Shown here: one piece after another, positions 53,417 through 61,978 of the stretch
Position numbering within the stretch: the first letter of the stretch is position 1
How the letters are laid out: every line of letters begins with the position of its first letter
Source of the DNA: Methylobacterium sp. C25
GTDB lineage: Bacteria; Pseudomonadota; Alphaproteobacteria; Rhizobiales; Beijerinckiaceae
Reading direction: 5' to 3'
DNA: 64,000 nucleotides
NCBI RefSeq assembly: GCF_021352225.1
Contig: NZ_JAAUVI010000005.1
Span: 62,001-126,000 of the forward strand
Translations under genes and position numbers: made by a program
The notes under the pieces: model-generated
What the model saw: the letters and a program-made list of their open reading frames with translations, nothing else
Database searches by the model: none
What the model was told of the DNA's origin: nothing

Positions 53417-53784
53417 GGCAGTATCCGACCGATCTCCGATTGCTTGCAGGGGCGCGTTCGTCGCGTGCGTACAACGCAATATTGGATATCTCATGGCACC
53501 CCGGATGGGTTCGCCAGTCACGCATCACATTGTCGTGCGGTTTCTATAGTCCTCACGCTGGAGGCCGATCCGAATCATCGTGGACTGGCCGTGCCAGGAG
53601 CCTCGTCGCATAGAGTAGAAGCTGCCCCGGCTCAGGGCAGATTCGTGAGCGTCTTCGCTGCCGGGAGCGGATCCCGGGTCCACCCCTCGCGCGCTGACCC
53701 ACTTCCGCGACGATCTACCCACCCTCGGTGAGCACCGGGTCTGCCCTCGGGTGCGAAGTCGTTCGTCCCAGCCTCTCGGCCGGG
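53417..53784. other. Intergenic region, no supported gene
   Basis: 368 bp between two leftward genes. It must hold the promoter of the DUF6894 gene near 53420-53500. Beyond that nothing with coding or repeat character was seen. Confidence 0.4.
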
Positions 53785-54576
53785 TCAGCCACCGCGTCCG
53801 AACACCTGAGCGGCCGGGGCAACCACCAAAAGGTGGCCGCAGGGCGGCTCGCGCGAGAGCACGGCGCTGGCGACGCCGACCACGTAGACGCCGCGCCGGT
53901 CACGGCCAACCACGGGGCCGCCGGAATCGCCGAAGCAGGCGCTCGATCCCACCGTCCTCGCGATGACCAAGCCGGTATTGGATGCGGCGAGCGGCTTCAG
54001 GGCCGCGGTGCGCAGGCGCCCGCCTGTCCGGCCCGACAGCCCGATGCCGGCGATCTCCAGCGAAGCCGGCACCCGTCCCGGCTCGGTGGCGAGCGGGATC
54101 GGCCTGCGGTCTCGGACGGGCGAGGAGAGCTGCAGCACCGCGAGATCGAGCGAGAGCTCGGCCAGGCTGACCTGAACGGCGTTGGAGGTGAGCATGCCGC
54201 GATCCGGGCTGTAGCGCGCGATGACGCTCGCCGCGTAGGCCGGCTTCACGGCATTCGTGCCGTTGTAGAAGATCACGACGAGCCCCACCGGGGAGCCCGA
54301 CACGCAATGGGCCGCCGTGAGGATCTTGTCCGGTGCGATCAGCACGCCCGAGCAGCGCGACAGCCGCAGCGAACCATCGGCTTGCGTGATGATGCCGATG
54401 CCGGCCGTCGCCCGGGCGAGCGCATCTCCGGATCGGGCTGAGGCGCCGCCCTGAATGGCCGCGGCCGGAGATGTGCCGAAGGCGGCGAGGCCTAAGGCGA
54501 GCCCCGTTGCGGCGAGCCATCCACGTGCATGCGCCCTCCAAGCGGTGACGCACGTTGCCTTGCCATGAACTGCCAC
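53785..54576 (-). CDS. Exported trypsin-like serine protease (S1)
   Basis: A 263-residue chymotrypsin-fold protease. It has a long signal peptide (GWLAATGLALGLAAFGTSPAAA), catalytic histidine in LTAAHC, aspartate in SLDLAVLQL and serine in GDSGGPVV, all in order, and four or more cysteines able to form disulphides. The start is taken as GTG 54576 because AAGGAGG lies 8 bases upstream. Secretion to the periplasm or beyond is expected. It is divergent from gapR. Confidence 0.9.
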   Translation of the reverse strand: MAVHGKATCVTAWRAHARGWLAATGLALGLAAFGTSPAAAIQGGASARSGDALARATAGIGIITQADGSLRLSRCSGVLIAPDKILTAAHCVSGSPVGLVVIFYNGTNAVKPAYAASVIARYSPDRGMLTSNAVQVSLAELSLDLAVLQLSSPVRDRRPIPLATEPGRVPASLEIAGIGLSGRTGGRLRTAALKPLAASNTGLVIARTVGSSACFGDSGGPVVGRDRRGVYVVGVASAVLSREPPCGHLLVVAPAAQVFGRGG

Positions 54577-54956
54577 CGGCGATCCTCCTTGCACGGATCG
54601 AAGCTAGAGGAGGCCGCGTGCGAGCGCGACCGTAAAAGACGAACGCGACGGCCGCACGTCGTCACATCGGCGCGCCGTCCGCAGGTTTGGCACGCTGCTC
54701 TTCACGGCACGGTAAGTCGCGACCGCTAGGAGGTGGGAGGAGCCGCGCATCCACTGCCGTTGGCCGCCGACGGATCGTCGACTCTCGTCGCGCCGGCGCT
54801 TATGGCGTTGGGCAGAGTGCGGCCAACCGACCGGCTGCGACGAGTCCCCGCAGCGGATCGAGCGGCTTCCGCGCGGCGCATGAGCGCGCCCGCGAACCAC
54901 CCATCATGCGGCCCCGACCAGAATCGTGCGGGGCTTCACCAAGGCGAGACACAGCG
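54577..54956. promoter_or_regulatory. Divergent region between the protease and gapR genes
   Basis: 380 bp. A frame from 54687 continuous with gapR is open but very Arg/Ser-rich and lacks conserved sequence, so it is treated as untranslated. No box pair could be assigned. Confidence 0.45.
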
Positions 54957-55238
54957 ATGAGCGCGGCTTCGACACAGCGGGCACCCGACGTTTCTTCCTC
55001 CGAAGGCGTCGCTGCGGATGAGCTGAAACAATTCATCGAGCGCATCGAGCGCCTCAACGAGGAAGCCGACGCCATCAAGGGCGACATCAAGGAGGTGTTC
55101 GCCGAGCTCAAGGGACGCGGCTTCGACGTCAAGGCCGTGCGATCCATCCTCAGAATCAGGAAGCAGGATCACTCCGAGCGGCAGGAGCAGGAGGCGATCC
55201 TCGAGCTGTACATGCAGGCCCTCGGGATGGCCGTATAA
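54957..55238 (+). CDS. gapR: GapR/DUF2312 nucleoid-associated protein
   Basis: A 93-residue helical protein: GVAADELKQFIERIERLNEEADAIK, then GDIKEVFAELKGRGFDVKAVRSILRIRKQD and RQEQEAILELYMQALG. This matches the UPF0335/DUF2312 family whose Caulobacter member GapR clamps overtwisted DNA ahead of forks and polymerases. ATG 54957 is at the family start. The gene ends before a stretch rich in inverted repeats. Confidence 0.9.
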   Translation: MSAASTQRAPDVSSSEGVAADELKQFIERIERLNEEADAIKGDIKEVFAELKGRGFDVKAVRSILRIRKQDHSERQEQEAILELYMQALGMAV

Positions 55239-55248
55239 GGTCGGACCT

Positions 55249-55278
55249 GTCGAAGCGCTCGAGACCGAGCGCTTCGAC
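55249..55278 (+). terminator. Twelve-bp perfect hairpin after gapR
   Basis: GTCGAAGCGCTC, six-base loop GAGACC, GAGCGCTTCGAC. It starts 11 bases after the gapR stop. Only a weak T-rich tail (GGTTTGG) follows, so termination may be incomplete. Confidence 0.7.
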
Positions 55279-55291
55279 ACATTCGTGGTTT

Positions 55292-55427
55292 GGAGTCCGT
55301 CCGATGAGTCGGGTCTGCCGCCGGGTGGTCTGCGGACACACGGCGCTCCCGAGCTGGGCTTCATCGCCTCCTGGAGGCGCCGCTCTTCCGGCACTCACCG
55401 CGATGAAGCCATGATCGGACGGACTCC
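55292..55427. repeat. Nested inverted repeats between gapR and the porin gene
   Basis: Outer arms of 14 bp are perfect (GGAGTCCGTCCGAT at 55292-55305 against 55414-55427). Inside them are 10-bp arms GGCTTCATCG at 55357-55366 and CGATGAAGCC at 55401-55410, plus CGCCTCC-T-GGAGGCG at 55365-55379. The whole 136-bp block ends 9 bp before the end of the convergent porin gene. Confidence 0.75.
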
Positions 55428-55436
55428 CAGCAATGC

Positions 55437-57101
55437 TCAGAAGTCGCGCTGGACGCGCACGCGTGCCTGGAAGGCATCCTGTGAACTGATCGGATAGACC
55501 GGGGTCGCGTTGGCGCCGGTGCCGACCGTTGCGTTGCGATCGTTGTTGGTGACTTTGCCGTTCAGGATCGCGGCGCGCATGTACTGGCCCTCGACGCCGA
55601 TATCGAGATCCTTGACCGGGGACCAGATCAGGCTCGCGCCGGCGACGATCTGGCTCGTGTCCCGCAGGACCTGGCTGTAGGGGAAGCCCGCTCCGTTTGC
55701 GGCGACCGGTAATCCGGATGTCACGAAGGGCAGTCCGAGGCCCCCGGCCGCGACCGAGCCGGCCGCCTGGCTGATCTGGCCGAACGCCTCGCGCAGGCCG
55801 CGCGGGAAGTGCATCTCGCCGTAGCTGCCGTAGAAGGCCGAACGCCATTCCGGCGACCAGTAATGCAGATACGAGATCGTGGCGGTGAAACTGTTCGAGG
55901 TCTCGATCCGGCCGGTCAGCGGATTGAGGACGGCGTCGCTCAAGAACTGGTTGAAGGCGTTGCCGTTGAACACCGTCGCATTGCTCAGGTAGGTGCCGGT
56001 ATAGGCGATCATGCCGGTATAGATCGCGGCACCCTGGCCATAGGCGCCCTGAAGGTAGAGCGAGTCACCCGGCGCCACCTGCGGCAGGTTCACTTTCAGG
56101 CCGCCCTGGACGGCCCAGCCATAGGAAGTCTGCGCGCCGACATCCGCGCCCGTCAGCCTGGTCGGGTTCACCGTTCCCGCGGCCGTGCCCGCGAGCGGAC
56201 CGCCGATATTGATGTCCTTCACCGCGCCCGAGAGCTGGGCCGAGCCCCACGGCGCATCGTAGCGCACGACGCCGACGAAGTCGGGCATGCGCGAGCGCTG
56301 GACGACGTCGACATATGAGATGCTCGACGGCAGTCCGTTGGCGGCGAGTGAGGTGATGACCGGTGAAGGCGCGTTGGTCAGCTGGTAGCTGATGGTCTGG
56401 CCGAGGGCACCCGCGGCCGGAGAGGTCGCCTGCGAGTAGAACGGGTTCTTGCGGAAGTTCGGGTCTTCCATCGACAGTGTCGCGGTCAAGCCGCCGCCCA
56501 GTTGCTGGGTATAGGCCAGCAGGTTCGTGGCGAAGACGTCGGAGCCGAGCGACTGGCCGATGATCTCGAAGTCGTGGGCGTAGAAGTCGAAGAACGACGA
56601 GGCGCGGCCCGCGGTCAGGCCGGCGAACTGCACGAAGGCCTTGTCGACGGCGACGTAGTCCTGGACGCGACCGAAAGAATCCTGGCCGATCGCCGGGAAG
56701 GCGTTGCCGATGCGCTGCTGCGAGCCGGAGGTCATCCGGTTGTCGCCGGTGCGGCTCGCCATCTCGGTGCGCAGGAAGGCGCGCAAGGTGCCGTAATCGG
56801 TCTGGGTGCGCGCATCGACATTGAGGCGTAGCAGCCCGCGGAACTGGCTGTTGTCGCCGTTACCTGCGCCGTTGCGGCTACCGGATTGCAGATAGCCGGC
56901 CTCCGCGCGGGCACGGCCCGAGATGCGCAGGCAGGTATCGGTGCCGGGAATGTAGAAGAAGCCGGCGCCATATGTGCCGCAGACGCGCACATACTCGATC
57001 GGTGCAGCCTTCTTCACGGGCAGGTCCGCCGCCGATGCCGATCCGGCCAGCGTGATCAGACCTGCGGTCGTTCCGAGTAGTAAGCTCTTCCAGTCAATCA
57101 T
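55437..57101 (-). CDS. Alphaproteobacterial porin
   Basis: A 554-residue outer-membrane beta-barrel pore. Signal peptide KSLLLGTTAGLITLAGSASA, mature start ADLPVKKAAPIEYVRVC, then the hallmark YGAGFFYIPGTDTCLRISGRARAE with two cysteines, many alternating amphipathic strands and a C-terminal phenylalanine (VRVQRDF) typical of outer-membrane insertion. ATG 57101. It lies downstream of an MFS transporter gene on the same strand (152 bp apart), which may couple uptake across both membranes. Confidence 0.93.
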   Translation of the reverse strand: MIDWKSLLLGTTAGLITLAGSASAADLPVKKAAPIEYVRVCGTYGAGFFYIPGTDTCLRISGRARAEAGYLQSGSRNGAGNGDNSQFRGLLRLNVDARTQTDYGTLRAFLRTEMASRTGDNRMTSGSQQRIGNAFPAIGQDSFGRVQDYVAVDKAFVQFAGLTAGRASSFFDFYAHDFEIIGQSLGSDVFATNLLAYTQQLGGGLTATLSMEDPNFRKNPFYSQATSPAAGALGQTISYQLTNAPSPVITSLAANGLPSSISYVDVVQRSRMPDFVGVVRYDAPWGSAQLSGAVKDINIGGPLAGTAAGTVNPTRLTGADVGAQTSYGWAVQGGLKVNLPQVAPGDSLYLQGAYGQGAAIYTGMIAYTGTYLSNATVFNGNAFNQFLSDAVLNPLTGRIETSNSFTATISYLHYWSPEWRSAFYGSYGEMHFPRGLREAFGQISQAAGSVAAGGLGLPFVTSGLPVAANGAGFPYSQVLRDTSQIVAGASLIWSPVKDLDIGVEGQYMRAAILNGKVTNNDRNATVGTGANATPVYPISSQDAFQARVRVQRDF

Positions 57102-57253
57102 AGTCGCCCCTCCAAAGATCCGAGACCGTTATGTCCGGGCGCCTGCCGCCTTTTGGCGTGTCGGGCCGACCGGATTGCTGTGACGGGAGGCGCCTGCCGC
57201 GCCTCCCGCGTGTCGATGTTCGAGGAGGCCGGGCCCTGAGCGCCCGGGCCGCC

Positions 57254-58579
57254 TCAGGCGGCGCGGTCGCTCGTCCAGAGTTGAGCGGGCAGCGCGAAGC
57301 GAAGGATCAGGCCGCAGACCAGGCAGAGTGCCGCGATGACGTAGAGCGCCGGGGTCGTGCTGCCGGTGAGATCCTTGATCCAGCCGACCATGGCGGGGCT
57401 GACGATGCCGCCGAACTGGCCGAGCGTGTTGATGAGGGCGATGCCGCCCGCCGCGCCGACGCCTGTCATCAGCTTGGGCGGCAGCGTCCAGAAGGTCGGG
57501 ATCGACGCAACGACGCCGCTGCCGACGAGAGCGAGGGCGATCATCAGCGGCACGATGTGCCGGTCGAAGAAGCCGCAGGCGAAGAAGCCGATCGCCGCCG
57601 CGACGACGAGGCCGGCCACGAAGGACGGACGGCGGCCCGAGGCGTCGGAGAGACGGCCGATCAGCACCATCGTGATCGCGCCACAGATATACGGGATCGC
57701 CGCGAGCAGGCCGACGGTGCCGGCATCGGCGCCGCTCGCCGTCCGGATCATGTCCGGGCCCCAGAAATTGAGGCCGTAGGAGCCGACCTGGATCAGGAAA
57801 TAGATCAGGCCGAGCGTCAGGAAGCCGGGCGTCTTGAGCGCACCGAGCAGCGAGACCTCTTCGACATGGCGGTTCTGCTGCGAGATCCGGGAGGCGAGCA
57901 GGGTCTTCTCACTCGGCTTCAGCCATTTCGCCTTCTCGACGGAGTCGTCGAGGTAGAGCAGCACCAGCGCGCCGAGCACGAGGCAAGGCAGGCCGCCGGC
58001 CAGGAACAGCCATTGCCAGCCGGCGAGATTCGCGACGCCGTTCAAATGCGTCAGGATCATTCCGGAGAACGGCGCGCCGACGATGCCCGAGAAGGCCGAG
58101 GCCACGAACAGCGTGGAGGTGATGCGGCCGCGATAGGAGGCAGGAAACCAAAGCGTCAGGTAGTAGAGGATGCCCGGTGCGAAGCCTGCTTCCATCGTGC
58201 CGATCAGGAAGCGCAGGGCGTAGAACTGCCACTCGCTCTTCACGAAGATCATGAGTGCCGTGGCGATGCCCCAGGAGATCATGATCCGGGCGATCCAGCG
58301 CCGCGCGCCGACCCGGTAGAGGAAGAGATTGCTCGGCACCTCGAAGATCACGTAGCCGACGACGAACATGCTCGCGCCGAGCCCGTAGGCCGTGTTGCTA
58401 AAGCCGAGGTCGCTCTGGAGCTGGAACTTCGCGAAGCTGATGTTGATGCGGTCGAAGAAGGCGAACAGGTAGCAGACCATCACCAGCGGCATCAGCCGCC
58501 AGGCGACCTTCCGGACGACACTTGCTTCTTCGGAGACGGGGACGCTGTCGGCGATATCGGCTCGCGCGGCGATGGACAT
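57254..58579 (-). CDS. MFS transporter, anion:cation symporter family
   Basis: A 441-residue 12-span carrier of the ACS type (phthalate, tartrate or glucarate carriers). It shows RLMPLVMVCYLFAFFDRINISFAKFQLQSDLGFSNTAYGLGASMFVVGYVIFEVPSNLFLYRVGARRWIARIMISWG, the family's signature in the first third (given in parts: DRINIS, GLGASMF, FEVPSN, RVGARRW). It is third in an operon after CoA-transferase and lyase genes (65 bp gap), so it likely imports the organic acid those enzymes use. Confidence 0.92.
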   Translation of the reverse strand: MSIAARADIADSVPVSEEASVVRKVAWRLMPLVMVCYLFAFFDRINISFAKFQLQSDLGFSNTAYGLGASMFVVGYVIFEVPSNLFLYRVGARRWIARIMISWGIATALMIFVKSEWQFYALRFLIGTMEAGFAPGILYYLTLWFPASYRGRITSTLFVASAFSGIVGAPFSGMILTHLNGVANLAGWQWLFLAGGLPCLVLGALVLLYLDDSVEKAKWLKPSEKTLLASRISQQNRHVEEVSLLGALKTPGFLTLGLIYFLIQVGSYGLNFWGPDMIRTASGADAGTVGLLAAIPYICGAITMVLIGRLSDASGRRPSFVAGLVVAAAIGFFACGFFDRHIVPLMIALALVGSGVVASIPTFWTLPPKLMTGVGAAGGIALINTLGQFGGIVSPAMVGWIKDLTGSTTPALYVIAALCLVCGLILRFALPAQLWTSDRAA

Positions 58580-58644
58580 GGTTTCCTCCCTCGAGGGGTT
58601 TCGGAGGCCGGTCGCTTCTGACGAGCGATCCGGCGGCAGGTGTT

Positions 58645-59574
58645 TCAGGCAGCGACGCGCGGGGGGGGATGGAGGTCGCAGGGGCGTCCGGCCTTGGCGA
58701 CCTGGCCGGGCACGGCGTGGCCAACGAGGCGAGGGAGACCACGGGAGAGGGTAAGCAGGGCGTCGAGGTCGAGACCCGTCGCAATGCCCATCTCGTGGCA
58801 GAGGTTCACGAGGTCCTCGGTGCAGATGTTACCGGAGGCGCCCGGCGCGAAGGGGCAGCCGCCGAGGCCGCCCAAGGCCGCGTCGAAGCGGATCGCACCG
58901 GCCTCGCGGGCAGCGAGCACGTTGGCGAGACCGAGCCCGCGCGTGTCGTGGAAATGCAGGGTCAGACGCTCGGCCGGGACCTGGCGCAGGGTGGCACGCA
59001 CCAACTCGCCGACCTGGCGCGGATTGGCCATGCCGGTGGTGTCGGCCAGCGTGATGCCCTCGATGCCCAGTGCGAGGTAGCGAGAGACGATCTCGGCGAT
59101 CCGCTCGGGCGCCTGCCGACCCTCGAAGGGGCAGCCGAAGGCCGTGGCGACGGTTCCGTTGAGCCGGGTTCCGGTGCCGCGCGCCGCCTCGATGATACGG
59201 GCGAAGGCGACGAGCGAGTTCTCGCAGGCCATGCCCATATTGGCCCGGTTATGGGTCTCGCTCGCCGACATGACGAGGTTGAGCTCGTCGGCCCGCGCCG
59301 ACATGGCGCGCTCGGCGCCCTTCACGTTCGGGACCAGGGCGACGTAGATCGTGTCCGGATGACGGGTGATGCCGGCGAAGACCTCTTCGGCGTCGCGCAG
59401 AGCCGGCACGGCACGGGGCGAGACGAAGGACGACACCTCGATCCGAGAAAAGCCGGCCCGCGAGAGCGCATCGATCAGGGCGATCTTATCGGCCGTCTCG
59501 ACGAAGGCGGTCTCGATCTGCAGGCCGTCGCGTGGCGCGACCTCCTGCACGAGGATGCGGTCGGCGGCGCTCAC
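58645..59574 (-). CDS. mvaB: Hydroxymethylglutaryl-CoA lyase
   Basis: Cleaves HMG-CoA (or a related 3-hydroxyacyl-CoA) to acetoacetate and acetyl-CoA. TIM-barrel DRE-type motif VAPRDGLQIE at residues 12-21, SSFVSPRAVPAL, FHDTRGLGLAN and the catalytic-loop cysteine in GGLGGCPFAPGASGN. A GTG start at 59574 overlaps the upstream CoA-transferase stop as GTGA, so the two act together: activation of the acid, then cleavage. 309 aa. Confidence 0.92.
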   Translation of the reverse strand: MSAADRILVQEVAPRDGLQIETAFVETADKIALIDALSRAGFSRIEVSSFVSPRAVPALRDAEEVFAGITRHPDTIYVALVPNVKGAERAMSARADELNLVMSASETHNRANMGMACENSLVAFARIIEAARGTGTRLNGTVATAFGCPFEGRQAPERIAEIVSRYLALGIEGITLADTTGMANPRQVGELVRATLRQVPAERLTLHFHDTRGLGLANVLAAREAGAIRFDAALGGLGGCPFAPGASGNICTEDLVNLCHEMGIATGLDLDALLTLSRGLPRLVGHAVPGQVAKAGRPCDLHPPPRVAA

Positions 59575-60764
59575 CGCACCACCCCCGCCTTGCGCAGGCG
59601 CCCGATGTCGTCGCTGCCGTAGCCGAGATTCGAGAGGACGCCGTCGGTATGCGCGCCCAGCGCAGGACCCGACCAGCGGACCTCGCCGGGCGTGTCCGAG
59701 AGCTTCGGCGTGATGCCCGGCATCGCGACCTGGGTGCCCCCCGGCAACTCGGTCGGCAGGATCATCTCGCGTGCCTGATAGTGCGGATCGGCGACGATGT
59801 CGGCCACCGAATAGATGCGGCCCGCGGGCACGTCGGCCTCTTCGAGGGCGGCCAGGGCCTCCGCGACGGTGCGGGTGCGCGTCCAGGTGGTGATTGCCTC
59901 GTCGAGCACCGCATTCTGGGCGACGCGTCCGTCATTGCTGCGCAGTTCGGGCGCCTCGCCGAGATCGGGACGCTCGATGGCCATCATCAGCCGACGGAAG
60001 ATCGCGTCGCTGTTGCCGGCGATGACAACGTAGCCACCATCGGCCGTCGGATAGGTGTTGGAGGGGCTGATGCCCGGCAGCGCACCGCCGGTGCGCTGGC
60101 GGACATGGCCGAGGAGATCGTATTCGGGAACAAGGCTCTCCATGACGTTGAACACGCTCTCGACGAGCGAAACGTCGACGACCTGTCCACGCCCGGCGCC
60201 GGTCTTGACCCGCAGCAGTGACATCAGCGCGCCGATGACGCCGTGCAGCGAGGCGAGGCTGTCGCCGATGCTGATGCCGACACGCGCGGGCGGGCTGTCC
60301 GGATCGCCGGTGGTGAAGCGCAGGCCGCCCATGGCCTCGCCGATGGCGCCGAAGCCGGGCCGGTCGCGATAGGGGCCGGTCTGCCCGTAACCCGAGATCC
60401 GGACCATCGTCAGGTTGGGGTTCAGCTCCGAGAGCACGTCCCAGCCGAGCCCGAGCTTCTCGAGGGCGCCAGGGCGAAAGTTCTCGATGACGATGTCGGC
60501 ATTTGCCGCCAGCGCCTTCACGATGGCGCGGCCATCGGCGGATTTCAGGTCGAGAGCGAGGGACTTCTTGTTGCGCGATTGCAGGTACCACCAGAGCGAG
60601 GTGCCCTCGTGAAGCTTTCGCCACTTGCGCAACGGGTCGCCGTCGGTGGGCGACTCGATCTTGATGACCTCGGCCCCGAACTCGGCGAACATTCGCGCAG
60701 CAAAAGGGGCGGCAATCAATGTTCCGATTTCTAGAACACGAATCCCTTCGAGCGGTCCAGCCAT
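59571..60764 (-). CDS. CaiB/BaiF family CoA-transferase
   Basis: A 397-residue class III CoA-transferase. It has GIRVLEIGTLIAAPFAARMFAEFGAEVIKIESP, WYLQSRNKKSLALDLKSADG and ADIVIENFRPGALEKLGLGW, with SGYGQTGPYRDRPGF; the catalytic aspartate lies near GAIGEAMGGLRF. It probably activates the acid that the HMG-CoA lyase cleaves, with succinyl-CoA as a possible donor. ATG 60764, preceded by GGGGACGGAG. First gene of the operon with the lyase and MFS genes. Confidence 0.92.
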   Translation of the reverse strand: MAGPLEGIRVLEIGTLIAAPFAARMFAEFGAEVIKIESPTDGDPLRKWRKLHEGTSLWWYLQSRNKKSLALDLKSADGRAIVKALAANADIVIENFRPGALEKLGLGWDVLSELNPNLTMVRISGYGQTGPYRDRPGFGAIGEAMGGLRFTTGDPDSPPARVGISIGDSLASLHGVIGALMSLLRVKTGAGRGQVVDVSLVESVFNVMESLVPEYDLLGHVRQRTGGALPGISPSNTYPTADGGYVVIAGNSDAIFRRLMMAIERPDLGEAPELRSNDGRVAQNAVLDEAITTWTRTRTVAEALAALEEADVPAGRIYSVADIVADPHYQAREMILPTELPGGTQVAMPGITPKLSDTPGEVRWSGPALGAHTDGVLSNLGYGSDDIGRLRKAGVVR

Positions 60765-60776
60765 CTCCGTCCCCTT

Positions 60777-60801
60777 GTATTGATCTTTCGAAAATCAATA
60801 C
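60777..60801 (-). promoter_or_regulatory. Dyad upstream of the CoA-transferase operon
   Basis: GTATTGAT (60777-60784), nine bases, ATCAATAC (60794-60801), a perfect 8-bp dyad 13 bases before the CoA-transferase start. The spacer CTTTCGAAA is itself palindromic in its core. It is a good candidate for the binding site of the adjacent LysR regulator. Confidence 0.6.
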
Positions 60802-60879
60802 TTGAGCCGGTTAATCACTGTCCAAACGTCATCCGCCATCACGCGTTCTCCAAACGAGAACGCAGCTTGGCGGTATCGC

Positions 60880-61788
60880 TCAGGCCGCTCCGGTGGTGAG
60901 GTGGTCGAGCAGAAGCTGCGCGGCCGGTGCGAGCGGCCCGTCCCGCACGACGAGACGCAACTCGCGTTGCGCCCAGCGGTCGCGCAGGGGAACGGCGACG
61001 AGGCCCATCGGCTGCCCGAGCAAGTCGAAGGCCCGCTGCGGCAGCACGCCGAGGCCGATATTGGCCTGGGCCATCCGGCAGACGGCATCGAAGCCCGGAA
61101 CGTGCACGCGCAGCCGCAGGGATCGGCCGCTGCGCTGAGCCTCGCCGCGTACCGTCGCGTAGATCGAGCTTTCCGCATGCAGCCCGACGAAGTCGTGGTC
61201 GAGGCAATCCTCGAAGGCGAGCGACGGGCTGTCGGCGAGCGGGTGGTCGTGGCGCATCACCAGCACGAGCTTGTCGCTGCGGTAGAGCCGGCTGCGCAGC
61301 TCGTGCGTCGGCACATTGTCGGCACAGATGCCGATCTCGGCCGCACCCTCCTCGATTCCGCGGACCACGCTGCTGCTCGGCCGTTCTTCGAGGTCGAGCC
61401 GGATTCCGTCCTGGCGTTCGAGGAAGGAGCGCAGGTCTTCCGGCAGGAACTGCACGATGGCCGACAGGTTCGCCAGCACGCGGACATGCCCGCGCACACC
61501 ACGCGCGAAATCCGCCAGTTCGAGCGAGATCTGCTCGAGATTGAATAGCATCCGCCGGGCATGGTGCAGCAACGTCTGGCCGGCGGGCGTCGTCGTCATG
61601 CCCTTGGTGCCACGTTCGAGCAGCTGCACGCCGAGCGATGTCTCCAGCTCCACGAGCCGCTTGCTGACCGCCGAGGGAGCGATGGCCTCGCGATGGGCTG
61701 CGCGGGTGAGGTTGCCCTCCTCACAGATCACCGTGAAAAGCTGCAGCGTCCTGAGGTCGAGCCGCCTCAGCAGGCTAGGTGACAGCAT
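60880..61788 (-). CDS. LysR-family transcriptional regulator
   Basis: A 302-residue regulator. HTH region LRTLQLFTVICEEGNLTRAAHREAIAPSAVSKRLVELETSLGVQLLERGTKG at residues 12-63, then the effector domain with ALLPQRAFDLL-like segment (GVLPQRAFDLLGQP). It lies 115 bp upstream of the CoA-transferase gene on the same strand, with a perfect dyad between them, so it probably controls the CoA-transferase, lyase and MFS genes. Inducer unknown. Confidence 0.9.
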   Translation of the reverse strand: MLSPSLLRRLDLRTLQLFTVICEEGNLTRAAHREAIAPSAVSKRLVELETSLGVQLLERGTKGMTTTPAGQTLLHHARRMLFNLEQISLELADFARGVRGHVRVLANLSAIVQFLPEDLRSFLERQDGIRLDLEERPSSSVVRGIEEGAAEIGICADNVPTHELRSRLYRSDKLVLVMRHDHPLADSPSLAFEDCLDHDFVGLHAESSIYATVRGEAQRSGRSLRLRVHVPGFDAVCRMAQANIGLGVLPQRAFDLLGQPMGLVAVPLRDRWAQRELRLVVRDGPLAPAAQLLLDHLTTGAA

Positions 61789-61978
61789 CGAGATTCCGAC
61801 GATCGCCCATCGTGACGCGCCGCGCCGCTGGCGCGATTCGTCCGTTTCCCCCTATCTGAATTATCCTGCTGGTTGCGATCCCGCCATCACAGCTGGTCAC
61901 CTGGCACGAGGAATTCGCGGCTGCCGGGAAAGACAGCCGCGAATCCCGCTGTCCGCCGATGCGGCGCCCGCTCCGGCC

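Noticed and set aside
54687..54956. N-terminal extension of gapR
   Set aside because: Arg/Ser-rich and unlike the family, which begins at the ATG at 54957.
57131..58621. 496-codon rightward frame opposite the MFS gene
   Set aside because: Low-complexity Glu/Arg/Asp/Ala sequence complementary to a membrane protein gene; an antisense artefact.
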